Positions 34,840 through 45,657 of a DNA stretch of 64,000 bases are shown one piece after another. The first letter of the stretch is position 1; each line of letters starts with the position of its first letter. The notes beneath the pieces are model-generated. The model had not been told where the DNA came from. It did not search any database and saw only the letters and a list, made by a program, of their open reading frames with translations. Source of the DNA: Nitzschia sp. pyKryTriq1. Taxonomy: Eukaryota; Bacillariophyta; Bacillariophyceae; Bacillariales; Bacillariaceae. Position numbers and translations under genes: made by a program. The DNA is taken from NCBI GenBank assembly GCA_956465555.1, contig OY101121.1, positions 2,431,462 to 2,495,461 of the forward strand. The letters run 5' to 3'.

Positions 34840-35434
34840 ATCATCGAAAGAACAACAAGAACATTTCTATCTACTACATCTACTACCCCCCGGATGGCCG
34901 TATTGGATTGCGGCCGTATTGGTAGGAATGGCCTATCACGTGGCTCGTACCGAATTGCCAAAATTTGATGACAATCATTATTACTATGATCATCATCATG
35001 AGTATGATCATGATGATTATGATCATTATGATCATGATCATTATGATAATGATCATGAACGAGGTAGTCGTAAAAAAGACGAATTGGATGGATATGTTCA
35101 TGAATTGGAATTCAAACAACGACGACGACAACGACAACGAAAAAGAGGAGGAGATGACGATGATGGCAATGACGGTTGTTGTGGTGGTTGGTCGGCCACG
35201 GCCCTCGTGGCTCTACCCGTACCGACCAGGGACCATGAACAAGAAGAATATCAAGGCTTGTTACCATTATTATTGTTGAGTGAAGTGGAAGAAGAATCAT
35301 CCTCCGAAGACGATCGTCATCATCATCATCATCATCATTATCGCGATGATGATGATGATGATGATGATGCCAAGGACGACGAGCATGTTATTATTACTAC
35401 GGAGCATGATGCTGCTACTAGTACTCGTCCGAAC

Positions 35435-35466
<32 letters not shown>

Positions 35467-35581
35467 CAGTAACAGTACCAACAGTAACAGTCGTCTTGCC
35501 TTTGCCGCGACTCCAACAAAAGAGCCACAAACCATGAAAAGGCCGCCGGCATCCTCTTCTACTATCGCCAGCAATGAATGA
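33047..35581 (+). CDS. Major facilitator superfamily transporter, MFSD14 (HIAT1)/TetA-like
   Basis: This is a single-exon gene of 844 residues with ATG context CACCATGTC. After an Ala/Thr N-terminus and a Gln/His run (about 85-122) come twelve likely membrane helices between about 125 and 640. The A-like MFS loop motif between helices 2 and 3 reads GKWSDRIGRRP (about 185), and YGLALATFGLSFTVGPMAGGYLA fits helix 5 of the TetA/MFSD14 group. The C-terminal half has LGALNGIKALTEGIGPLVFG, typical of that group. Loops carry Thr/Ser/Tyr inserts. The tail from 640 is cytosolic, rich in His and Asp, and ends in an Asn/Thr run. Members export or import small solutes with protons. The substrate is unknown here. 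Confidence 0.88.
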
Positions 35582-35700
35582 ATGAATGAATGAATGAATG
35601 AACTAGTTGAATGAATGAGTGAACGAGTTGAATTGATGAGTGATTGAACTAGTTGAATGAATGAGGGAACGAGTTGAATTGATGAATTAATGAATGAACG
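35573..35700. repeat. GAAT tetranucleotide array and degenerate continuation
   Basis: Perfect GAAT units (about 35573-35612) begin at the stop codon of the MFS gene. They continue as diverged blocks in which GAATGAATGAG and GAACGAGTTGAATTGATGA recur. Confidence 0.85.
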
Positions 35701-36010
35701 AGCCAATGAAAGAGAAGCGAGTACTAGAGCTGCTGCTACTACTACTAGTACTACTAGGTCATCTTCTTCAAGAACGATAGAGAAGAATGTCGTTTATAGT
35801 ACGAGATGATGATGATGATGAGTCAGCACTGTTGTTCTTACCAGCTAGAGTAGCTTGCTAGCTAGCTAGTAGGGACCAGAAATCATTCTACGCACTGCTC
35901 TACTAGCTGGTAGTAGCTCTATGATACTACTCTAGAGTAGTAGTAAGTAGTTGTTGTACCACCAGCACTATTACCCGTATTGTACTACGACCTACAAAAG
36001 AGAACCTTTT

Positions 36011-36615
36011 TGGAACGGAAGTGTTATTCTGGATCGAACCTGCTGCTGTTTCCTCCCATCGTAGTGAACGAAGGAACGAAGGAACGAATTAAAGAACAAG
36101 GCCGACTGACTGACTTACTCGAACTACTGTGGCTACAGTAGCATGAGCACTTTGCCGATCTAAACTCGTCGGTGCCATAATACCTACTAGAAGTACCCCA
36201 AAACTTCTTGCAGGATCGTTCGTTTTTTCATCGATAGTACTTGTGTAGCGATATCGTATCATGCAACAAGGTGTTTCGTTCAGTTCAGTTTCCACCACCA
36301 CGCCATCGATCAGTGCCACTGCTCGTCCTTTTTGATTGTTGCAACGACGCTCTGACTATTTTCCGAGTTCCAACATGATTGTTGGAACGGAAGTCTTCTA
36401 GATCGAACCTGTCTCCCATCGTGAAGAACGAATGAATCCAAGGCCGACTGACTGACTTGAACTGCTACAGTAATATATGAGCTTTGCCAATCAACTTGTC
36501 GGTGCCAGCATGATACCTCTATAGTACTCCCAAAACTTTTTTCCATATCCACCACGACATTGGTCATCGGTCAGTGCCCCCGTCCTTCTTGATTGCAACG
36601 CTTCGGTTCCGGAAG
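36011..36615. repeat. Diverged tandem duplication, period about 370 bp
   Basis: Copy 1 is about 36011-36355 and copy 2 about 36383-36615. Shared landmarks in order are TGGAACGGAAGT, GATCGAACCTG, TCCCATCGT, AAGGCCGACTGACTGACT, GTCGGTGCCA, CCCAAAACTT and GTCAGTGCC. Copy 2 is shortened by several deletions. No coding function is seen. Confidence 0.8.
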
Positions 36616-38979
36616 AACAGCGCCGTATTCTTGTTGGAGCCAGCAGATGCTAACGAAAGAAGAACGATGCAATCCAAGCGTATCTATACTCTAGTAGATA
36701 GAGCGCCATGATCATGATGACTCAATCAAGAAGACTCGTCGATCTCCTTCTACAGTGATGAAAGTTTCATGTGTTCACCACCGAAGAATCACCCACCACC
36801 ATTACTAGATTGCTGCTGCTCGACTACTAGTAGTAGCGAGAATGCTACGGTCAAGAATTCTTGTCTACTAGCTGCGACGAGTAGTTGGAAGTTATAGTAG
36901 TAGAATGAGGAGACACGTTAGAACGCAGCAGCGCGAGAATGAATCCAACCAGATGGACCGGCAGAAGTAGACGTTCCACTAGAATGGAATTGACTTGATC
37001 TGACATACCGAAAAAGCGAAGCGATGGAGTGCAAATGTTTTCTTTCGGGATAATGCTTGCTTTTAGCCCAGAAGTAGAATTTTACTCTTGTATTGTCGGG
37101 GGGAACCACCGGAAACAAGGGACGACCAGGCCAGCAGGAGCATCGGCGTCAAAGATGATGATGACGCGATCCCTCTTGAGCAGCAGGTAGACAAAAGAAT
37201 CATCATTTTCCGATCAGAGTAGTACATAAGAGACGCCCGAGCTTTTGCTGTACTACTTGAGCACGTGAACGTTCTTTGAACCAGCCTCTGTCGCAACGTG
37301 GTATATCGCCCAGGATTGTTCTGAAAGGCTTGTCGTTTGGAAGAATCTTGAAATCAGCAGCAGCAGTAGTAGTATTGAACAAATATCCAAAGCGTAACGC
37401 GTATGATGGGAAGTAGTAGTGGTACGTGCAGTCTCCAATCTCCGTTGTCTTTCGAGCCAACTTGCAACGGACGGAACTATAGAGGGTCCTCGACGTCAAT
37501 AGGTCATACCCTTGATCGTAGTAGTAGATCCCACCTGGATTCCCCTATTGCGGCGTTTCCCAAGCAAGATGACGGCGAAGATACGAACATGTTTGGTGGT
37601 GGAGGAGCTTCTGATGATATTAGCAACATCAAACACCATGATATAGCTCACCAGTCGATACCACCTCCTCGTCCAAACACGGATTTGGCTTCTCCACGAG
37701 CTAGCTAGCTAGCGGTCGATCTTTCCTGAACCAGCACAAAAAATAACATCACGCGAATCGAACGGGGCGGTCTGAGAAGTAAAAGATACCAGCACCACTC
37801 CTGGACTGCTGCTACAGTACTTCACGTTCGTTCAACTGTGGAGTAAACGCAGGAGCGCTCCTCCTTCTTTCCCAACGCTTTCTCTTCCTTTGACAGATGC
37901 TGTCGTCCTCTTGGCTTGAGATGTCGTGATCGATGAGACACATCGACAGTCGTCTTTTTCCTTTGCTTTCTCTCCGCATCGCTGCGTGCGTCTTCTGCTC
38001 CTTCCTTTTTTAAGAACAGGTTATGACGTGTTGGTGTTGTGGTAGTAAAACACACAATAGTGGGATGCAGCGTAAGTTGTAGGTTGTCTACAAGTACGGT
38101 ACTGTAAAAAGACGATATCGACCAGTGAAAGGTGACAGCAACAGCAACGTCATGGTCGGTCGTTGTTTTTCTGTCTTCTCTCATGCATGATGTTTGATGA
38201 TGCATGCGTCACTCTATTTTACTACTTGGGGGCGGTTTGGATTGGTCATCCAGGCGACGTTTTCCATGTCAATCCGACTTGAATTACGACATGAACAATG
38301 GTTCGGTCATGGTTCACTGATTCCACCAAACTGCAATCCCAATTCGATGATGGAATCTTCAATGTCGGATCGTTTCGACAGAAGACCTCGCAAGAAGGAA
38401 CGCGATTGAGGTGTCCTGATCAAAAGCCATAATCTTTATGATACTCATGTTCGATATTTCGGAAACTTGCGTTTCCCCCCGAGTTGCCGGATGCGGCCGA
38501 GCTCATCACTTCGGACCTCGTGCGAACTTCGATTCCAAATCTCAGAGGGAATCTCGCATGCACGGATTTCCGATTGTTGCATCTAAAAGATCTCATGTCT
38601 ACGACATGTCATAGACGTCTGATCGGACGTCGTCTCTTCCGTGGGAAAGGGGACAAAATATGAGGGATTCCCCCGCTAATCTGCTACCCCCCCTACAAAA
38701 TCACAGGGGGCGTAGCATGTCTAGTCCTAAATATGTGTGTAGAAACAGTACCAGAAAGAAGATTGCAGGACGTTGCAGGCTGTTGCAGGCTCTTGCAACA
38801 AGCAGCTCTGTTACAAGACCCAGGATCTCTGCTCAAGACCCGAAAAATCTCGAAGTCGGGTCATTCCCATGTGACAACAGTACGAATATTACATATGTAA
38901 GATTCGTAACGACACACAGAATAAGGTGAAGCCTACAAATGTAAGATTCACTTAAATACTACAAGACTCATTATTTTCC

Positions 38980-39462
38980 TTGCAAGACCCAATACCGTAC
39001 CGGTATGTGTATCCTGCGAGCATGTCTCCATGGTGCCCCCAACAGTGCCCCCCCTCCCCTTTTCTGTGCATCAGCACTCCTGACATCCTGGCCAACAATA
39101 TCATGGAGACCAACAACAGGTTCTATGTCAGTGGCCTGGCCCCCATGCACTCCTCCAAAGCCAACAACAGAGCCAGTGGTAATATTCTAATTGCCCACTA
39201 CAGGGCAGGAGTGAACAAGATCTGTGACTACTTTTCTTCACAGTATAATCAAAAGCTTGAAATGAGTGCTGTTCAATGGAAAGCCAGGAACTTGGAGAAG
39301 AAAATCCCACAATCTGCATTAAAGGAGAACCACAACATCACCCTCCACTGCTCTGTTTGCTGTAGAGAACAAGAACTATTCTATCCAGTTCTCAGAATGT
39401 ATTTGGGTGTTGAAGTTGAAGATGGTCCTGACCCCCCCCCTTCCTGGTACGGGCGGGGGTAG
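38980..39462 (+). other. Open frame of foreign-looking composition, possible mobile-element remnant
   Basis: The frame is 160 codons long without low-complexity runs. Codon choice differs from the neighbours: AGG/AGA for Arg and frequent CCC, whereas nearby genes prefer CGA/CGT. The peptide has a cysteine pair (SVCC) and LIAHYRAGVNKICDYF, but I recognise no domain. It is bounded by C-runs. It may be a decayed transposon fragment; this is inference only. Confidence 0.3.
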
Positions 39463-39644
39463 CAGCCCATACCTTCAGGTACCCATCATAGCATGCGTCG
39501 GCTTGCTTGTTTCCCATGATTTCATTGGTGTTCTCCAATCCGGCCATCAGTGTATGTACTGTCGAACACCGTGCTAGCGCTTCGCGCAATTGATACGGAA
39601 CGGTCGCAAAACTGGCGCCGTTTTCAACACTCTACTCGATTCAT

Positions 39645-40252
39645 TCGATACGCGATACGATACGCGATACGATACGCGATACGATACGCGATACGATACG
39701 CGATACGATACGCGATACGATACGCGATACGATACGCGATACGATACGCGATACGATACGCGATACGATACGCGATACGATACGCGATACGATACGCGAT
39801 ACGATACGCGATACGATACGCGATACGATACGCGATACGATACGCGATACGATACGCGATACGATACGCGATACGATACGCGATACGATACGCGATACGA
39901 TACGCGATACGATACGCGATACGATACGCGATACGATACGCGATACGATACGCGATACGATACGCGATACGATACGCGATACGATACGCGATACGATACG
40001 CGATACGATACGCGATACGATACGCGATACGATACGCGATACGATACGCGATACGATACGCGATACGATACGCGATACGATACGCGATACGATACGCGAT
40101 ACGATACGCGATACGATACGCGATACGATACGCGATACGATACGCGATACGATACGCGATACGATACGCGATACGATTCGCGATACGATACGCGATACGA
40201 TACGCGATACGATACGTGATACGATACGCGATACGATACGCGATACGATACG
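39645..40252. repeat. 12-bp satellite (TACGCGATACGA)n, about 50 copies
   Basis: The unit TACGCGATACGA repeats without a single change for about 530 bp. Two substitutions then appear near the right end: A to T at 40178 and C to T at 40217. Because 12 is a multiple of three and no stop falls in any phase, all six frames stay open and produce spurious ORFs of about 210-245 codons. The array ends 140 bp upstream of the CRAL-TRIO start. Four CpG sites per unit make it very CpG-dense. Confidence 0.97.
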
Positions 40253-40391
40253 GCGACGGGCGACAATGACGCAACTTTGACTTTGTTTGTGCATTCCAAC
40301 AACCTCACAATATCCGTACGGTACCGTCATTTGTCTCCTCGTCCTCGTACCATTACTCTTGCAGTAGCAAAAACAGCAACAAGTAATAAGA

Positions 40392-41588
40392 ATGATGTCG
40401 GCACCGGCTCCATATGACCATGACGATGTGACCGAGCAAGAAAAGGAGCAGGTGGAATCGATCTTGAAAGAATTGACAGACGAAGAAATTCAGAGCTTTC
40501 CCGACGATCACATGCCTCTCCGTCATCTTCGTGCGGAAAAGGTACGACGCAATTCGTAATCAAATAACGATATGGAACACATGCGGGCAGCACCTAGTCT
40601 GCTGTGCTCGTACCTCTCTCATTTATCATCGACCATGCGATACGGTACATGTACGTCCTTCATCTCACATCTACCTCTTCGTTTTCATCGTTGTTGTGCT
40701 CGTACCGTACTATATTTGCATGTATATAACTGCAGGGAGATGTCACCAAGGCTGTTGCTAAACTCAAAGCGGCCTTGGAATGGAGAAAGGAATTTGGCGT
40801 CGCGGCAATTGTCGAAAGTTGTTGTGGCAATCCTCCGAACGAAATGACGGCCATTATTGAAGAAGAAAATGCCACCTCCAAACTCTATGTGCGAGGCTAC
40901 GATCAAGAGGGACGGGCTCTCTTGTATATGCGTCCCGCACACGAGAATACAAATGATGCTGTGAATAATATGAGACACTTGACTTGGAATTTGGAAAAGG
41001 CGATTGCGTGTTCCGCCAAACAGGGTGGACGGAGCAAAGTCTGCATTGTCATTGATTATGCTGGATTTTCATTGCGACATGCTCCACCTCTATCCACCAG
41101 TCGATATACGTTGGATATTCTTCAAAAGCATTATCCCGAACGAATGCACAAGGCGTACATTTGCAATCCGCCACTCGTCTTTCGGTAAGTCAAGAAAAGC
41201 AAGACCCTACTACAGTAGTAGGATGGATGGATCGTTGGATGGATGGGTGGCCTACTACGGCCTGTCGTGCTGCTCTAGATGGATGATTCGAAGGCGCTCC
41301 TGCTTTCTGGCGACGACTCACTCGTTCTCTTTTCTTTCTATTTCTCTCTACTAATCATATAGGACGTTTTGGACTTTGATTCGTCCATTTATTGATCCAA
41401 CGACCAAAGAAAAGATTGTCTTTTGTTCCGGCAAGAAGGGTTTGGAACAAATTGCCAATGACGTAGGAGCTACCAACGCTGCCAAGTATCTCGAACCGTG
41501 TGCGGGAGGAATCAAGAACGATCTAAAGCCTGTCGATTCGAAAGAATATTTGCATTTGCCATTTGACGTGGCGTACGGAGAGGAATAA
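40392..41588 (+). CDS. CRAL-TRIO (Sec14-like) lipid-binding protein
   Basis: Three exons are inferred (40392-40541, 40736-41184, 41363-41588) with GT-AG introns of 194 and 178 bp. They join in frame to 274 residues. The N-terminal CRAL-TRIO-N part spans the first junction: LRHLRAEK joined to GDVTKAVAKLKAALEWR, the usual RFLRA-K-x-V-x-A-x3-L-x3-L-x-WR pattern. The lipid-binding domain follows, with VCIVIDYAGFS, YPERMHKAYICNPPLVF and FWTLIRPFIDPTTKEKIVFC. Sec14-type proteins bind and exchange phospholipids or other small lipids at membranes. The protein has no membrane segment or signal, so it should be cytosolic. The first exon starts only 140 bp after the satellite array. Confidence 0.93.
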
Positions 41589-42614
41589 GCAAGAAGTGCA
41601 AGAATATTATAGAATACAGCAGTACTCCTCGACTTTAGACCTACTAGAGTACGAGAAGACCGGAGGCTTCGTTCGAACCCTTCCCGAAGTCATTGTGCAA
41701 CGTGCGTGCCTGCGCGTTCGCATATTTGTTCTGTCCCCGTGATCAGGAGGGTTTAAAAAGCGTTATTGTAGCATGTGTTTCAATCGAGATACGGCCCTCC
41801 AAAAGAATGTTTCGGATAACGATTTTAGACAGTACCAGTACCGCGTTAGTGCCCGTCCTTGAGTCGGAGGTCGTTGATTGTAGGACCGTTAATTGCAGTT
41901 GATTCGCATGAATTAGACCTCGCCAAAATTTATCACCGAGAAACGCTAAACAATTCGCAGAACACTGCAGTCCGTTACGCACCACGACGCGAGTAGGTAC
42001 GTTCTTGTTTCACCGAATACCTAAATGAGGTGTTCTCTCGGAAAAGAATCCTTTATGTGTTCTCTTGCTGATGTAATCTTAAGATATGCCTGGAATCGTT
42101 GTCGGTTTTAATGAATCCGAGTTATCGTTTTTAATGAACCATTCTGTGGGTTCGCAAGGCCCCTCTTGTCCTACGAGGAGAGAACAAGTGAGGTGTTAAT
42201 GGCCTTTTCGGTCATATGCGTTGAATAAACATATAGACCCTAAGTATTCTCAGGGTTCGCAAGAGAGCTCACAACAACGGGACCTACATGCCGAAGAAGC
42301 CATGCGAATTTCGGCCTTTTCGCGATTCCGTCCCTAAACTCTCCGTACCACCGTACAGTACGAGTACAGGTACATACCGCAGAAGCGCTTCTTCGCTACG
42401 TACAAGTAATCGTTGTCGCGATTCTTCGATTTCGGAAGCGCTCATCAGCCTATTCGCGATCTCTAAAATCTCCGCACCGTATACCGCACAAGTGTTTCTT
42501 GTGCTTCTTCGCTACAAGTAATCGTTTTCGCAAACGCTTCCTCAGGCATACGAGTAGGTCTCTTTGTTTGAAAGCACATAATCCCAACACCACACTCTTT
42601 AGTACATTACAAAG
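41589..42614. other. Intergenic region, carries left copy of a direct repeat
   Basis: This is low-repeat DNA without a confident gene. Motifs such as GGGTTCGCAAG recur (42130 and 42253). The right end holds the left copy of a 145-bp direct repeat (listed separately). Confidence 0.6.
42394..42538 (+). repeat. Direct repeat, left copy (145 bp)
   Basis: This stretch is nearly identical to 43745-43891. The visible differences are one substitution and a 2-bp indel around CCGCACCGTATAC versus CCGTACCGCGTATAC. Within each copy, an ACAAGTAATCGTT motif occurs twice. Confidence 0.93.
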
Positions 42615-43349
42615 ATGCAATTCTTCCGCCAAAGACTTCATTCTAACAGCAACGAGGACATGTCCGCTTGCTGCTCATCAATACCAGCAATGGTCAACAA
42701 AAGGCTGCACGTAAGCCATGCTGATAGCTTGTCTCTTCACAGTCAAGCAACCGCTGTTACAGATGCTTGCTCGTCCCTTGACTCGTCCACCTCGCACCTT
42801 TCGGCCGATAGTCTTGTCACAACACGAAGGGTACAGCCTTCCGCTTCCACTAATTCTCGCATCATCAAAAGTGCGCTCAAGAGAAACCACGTCTCCCGCC
42901 TTTCCAAGGACACTCGGCTCACATTCTCGCGCGATGTAGTCCAACGGAAAATCATGGGCCTCCATGAGTTTTCCGAGGAAGAGCTAGATGCCTGCTGGTT
43001 CCGTGGAGACGAATACACGGCGATTACACGATCATGTGTCAAGCAAATCCAAAAGCTAGAGCAGGGTTCCAAACTCAGAGATCAAAAGTACTGCTCACGA
43101 GGCTTGGAGACTCATACTCAACTTGCTGGCTTGGCAAAGGCTCAAAACCGAAGGGCCGCCTGGGACGCCGTACTTGATGAACAAGAGGAACAAATTTCCC
43201 TTGGCGTTGTCGACGATGAACCAATCGCTCAAAGATATCAAGATGTGTCTTTTAGCTGCCAGTTATGGGCTGTCAAAATCGCGCTTGACGACCAAAGAGA
43301 GGCTGAACTAGTCTACGACGATATGCTTGATGAGGAGGCCAGCAGATGA
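42615..43349 (+). CDS. Diatom-type protein with conserved C-terminal domain (paralog of 13689-14918), between direct repeats
   Basis: This is a single-exon gene of 244 residues with the start AAAGATGCA. It lacks the long Ser/Lys runs of its paralog. The domain blocks are DTRLTFSRDVVQRKIMGL, FSEEELDACWFRGDEYTAI, SRGLETHTQLA, RRAAWDAVLDEQEEQ and AQRYQDVSFSCQLWAVKIA. These line up in order with the C-terminal domain at 13689. No catalytic residue pattern, signal peptide or membrane helix is apparent. The gene sits within a segment bounded by two near-identical direct repeats 1.35 kb apart, so it may have arrived or been duplicated as a unit. Confidence 0.8.
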   Translation: MQFFRQRLHSNSNEDMSACCSSIPAMVNKRLHVSHADSLSLHSQATAVTDACSSLDSSTSHLSADSLVTTRRVQPSASTNSRIIKSALKRNHVSRLSKDTRLTFSRDVVQRKIMGLHEFSEEELDACWFRGDEYTAITRSCVKQIQKLEQGSKLRDQKYCSRGLETHTQLAGLAKAQNRRAAWDAVLDEQEEQISLGVVDDEPIAQRYQDVSFSCQLWAVKIALDDQREAELVYDDMLDEEASR

Positions 43350-43744
43350 TTGAAGAAAAGTCTCAAAGTTAACTATTTCTTCTTACTAATAGCATGCCCA
43401 TCATCTATTGTACTATTGCATTCATCTTGCGCTGATGTTTCATCCATCTATTAGTAGCCAAAGAGGAGAGGAAGGTGGTGCTAGTAGAAACGTCCCGATT
43501 ACCAACACCATAGCAAGAGAAGGGAAAGGAGCACTTAATCTCGTGGCTGCTAGTCGTTACGTCCCTCTTGTAGTACTTGTAGTAGGGTACCGAGTACTTC
43601 GTCGGTTAGCTAGTCGTTTTCAGCAATTCATGCCTGCGCTACTAAAAGTGACATTTTTATTGGCCTTATCATTCCTGGATGATATTGTTCATTCTTGTTT
43701 TTACCTCATCGAGGGAACGAAAGATTGGCTTGTTGTTAAATAGG

Positions 43745-43891
43745 CGCTACGTACAAGTAATCGTTGTCGCGATTCTTCGATTTCGGAAGCGCTCATCAGC
43801 CTATTCGCGATCTCTAAAATCTCCGTACCGCGTATACCGCACAAGTGTTTCTTGTGCTTCTTCGCTACAAGTAATCGTTTTCGCAAACGCT
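43745..43891 (+). repeat. Direct repeat, right copy (147 bp)
   Basis: Second copy of the repeat at 42394-42538, in the same orientation. Together the two copies enclose the gene at 42615-43349. Confidence 0.93.
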
Positions 43892-44309
43892 AAAATAGCC
43901 CCGAATAGCGAGCGAAGCCACGGATAAACCGAATAGGCCTTGGTCCATATTTATAAATACTACCAATACTTCGTAGATTCTCGAAACCATCCACTTTTGC
44001 CTCTCTAGTAGTAGTAGTCTTCTTGACCAAAACTTATCGATTCAAACAAGTAATCATTCGTGGTCTCACAACCACTCAAAACCTTCGATGCAAAGAACTC
44101 TTCATTCATTCGTCTCACGACGACTTGTGACGATGAAGTAGTGGTGGTGATCGACACATCAATCGCGATCCGCGAGTACGTGTGTCCAAAAGATTCTCCA
44201 AGCTTCCAGCCGACTTTGATGCAAGAAAGTCAATAAGTAACAAGCCATTGAAGTTCGATCGTCTCGGAATAGCATGCAAGAAAGTCATTTTGACTCAAAG
44301 CCTTCGATT

Positions 44310-44765
44310 CAACGAAGTCATCATTCATTCGTCTCACGATCACTCGTGATCATTCTGCTGAAGTATTGCTGGTGGTCCACACAACATGGATCGCTCAGTT
44401 GGCTTTTGCTTCCGGCAAAGACGTGACTGGTGGTTCGTTCGCCCGAGAGTAGACGACTCGAGACCTGGGAGTCTGTCGTTAAAGTAAGTATGAGTGGAGG
44501 TGGTGGTAGGACTTGGGGCGACGATGAATAGTCGTAGTGGTTCTTCGAATAGTCGTAGCTGGAAGAAGTCACAATCACCGTTGTGCTCTACCACGACCAC
44601 TCGTGAATCCGAAGTAGTGGTGATCGAAACATCGGTCGATCGCTCACTTGGCTTTTACTTCCGGCAAAGACGTGATAGGTGCTGGTTCTTCGTTCGCCCA
44701 AGTGTTTTTCCACCACTACTATATCGCTTCTTTGTACAGTAGACGACTCGCTCGAGACTTAGCTT
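44310..44765. repeat. Diverged tandem duplication, period about 280 bp
   Basis: Copies at about 44340-44462 and 44600-44760 share ATCGCTCA-TTGGCTTTT-CTTCCGGCAAAGACGTGA, GTTCGTTCGCCC-type text and AGTAGACGACTCG. A weaker third copy may lie at about 44110-44180. No coding function is seen. Confidence 0.7.
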
Positions 44766-45302
44766 CCATAGTACGCTAGACAGGGGATTGTTCGAAAAGT
44801 AATTTTCTCCAAAAAGAAGAAGCTTCCAACCGACTCTGATTTAGATTCAGAATAAGAGGGCAAATAAGAGTCAGTCAGTCAGTCGCTTCCAACAACCCGT
44901 CGCCACTCCTCACTCGCACCGTTTGACAATAATCTACAATAAAAAAGATGAATGATGATTCATTCATTCATGCATTCACCATTTGATCAAGCGGATCGCC
45001 ATGATCGGCCCTTCTAATAATATGCCTGCAATGTATCAATGTAGTGAAACGACAAAATACTCTACAAATTGCCTGGCGATGACTGGTAGTCGTCATCGAT
45101 GGAAAGTATAGTAAGTGTCGCTTATAACAACGCCGCATCGAAAGAAGAAAGAGAAAGGTCGGGGCATCATCTTCGACGACGACTCTCCTCTCTCCTCATC
45201 CTCATCTATCGGTAGCAGCACAACATGATACGGGCGTTGCTCGTCTTTCGTGCGTCCGTCGAAGCAACCGAATCATCAGATTGTGACAGATCATTCAGCC
45301 AA

Positions 45303-45331
45303 TGACGACGTGACGTACATGGTCGACGTCA
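45303..45331. promoter_or_regulatory. Cluster of CRE-like half-sites
   Basis: TGACGA, TGACGT and CGACGTCA lie within 29 bp, 330 bp upstream of the zinc-finger protein start, with a CCAAT directly before them. TGACGT-type elements are known in diatom CO2/cAMP-responsive promoters. Function here is inferred. Confidence 0.35.
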
Positions 45332-45657
45332 TACAGATCGCCCGTCTGCTCGTGTGTCAGGTTACGTAGGTTTGCATTTGAAAATGAGATAGTCTATTGT
45401 AGTCTCTACTCCGATAAGTTTGTTGTGCGTTGCATTGCATTGGCAATCGTTTTCGTGCACTTCCGCGTTTTATTCATACGTACCGGATGTTGGGTCTTGT
45501 GTGTCTTTTTTGGGTTTATTCTTTTTGACCATGGTGGAGCTATCTTGTTAAACTCTCCATCCAGTCTTTTTTACTCGTACCGGTATTCTACCACTACTAG
45601 TACAGTAAATAACAAAAACAACAATAATAACAACAACCGCAACAGCAACCACACAAG

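Larger units (their letters stand above)
35582..39644. other. Long gene-poor region
   Basis: No confident gene is seen over 4 kb. Contents are: GAAT repeats; TAGTA-rich DNA (35720-35960); a diverged tandem duplication (36011-36615); a 101-residue Ser/Pro-rich open frame at 37403-37708 that might be coding but has no domain; and from about 38430 a stretch with different composition, including a 160-codon open frame (38980-39462) and an opposed 65-codon frame (39589-39392). A 12-bp satellite follows. Confidence 0.6.
43350..45657. other. Intergenic region with direct-repeat copy and tandem duplications
   Basis: The stretch holds the right copy of the 145-bp direct repeat (43745-43891), diverged tandem copies at 44100-44765, CAGT units (44871-44883) and a cluster of TGACGT/GACGTCA motifs near 45303-45331. 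A 111-codon open frame at 43408-43743 runs into the direct repeat and has no domain. No gene is called. Confidence 0.6.

Noticed and set aside
37403-37708. 101-codon Ser/Pro-rich open frame on the plus strand
   Set aside because: It might be coding, but there is no domain, paralog or clear promoter, and an equally long frame lies on the other strand. Left as part of the gene-poor region.
39645-40252. Possible CRISPR array
   Set aside because: The repeats are contiguous 12-bp units without spacers, and the genome is eukaryotic.
39550-40330. Five long overlapping open frames encoding tetrapeptide repeats (YAIR, RYDT, RVSY and similar)
   Set aside because: They are a by-product of a 12-bp satellite whose unit has no stop codon in any frame. 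No unique coding sequence of more than about 30 codons is attached.
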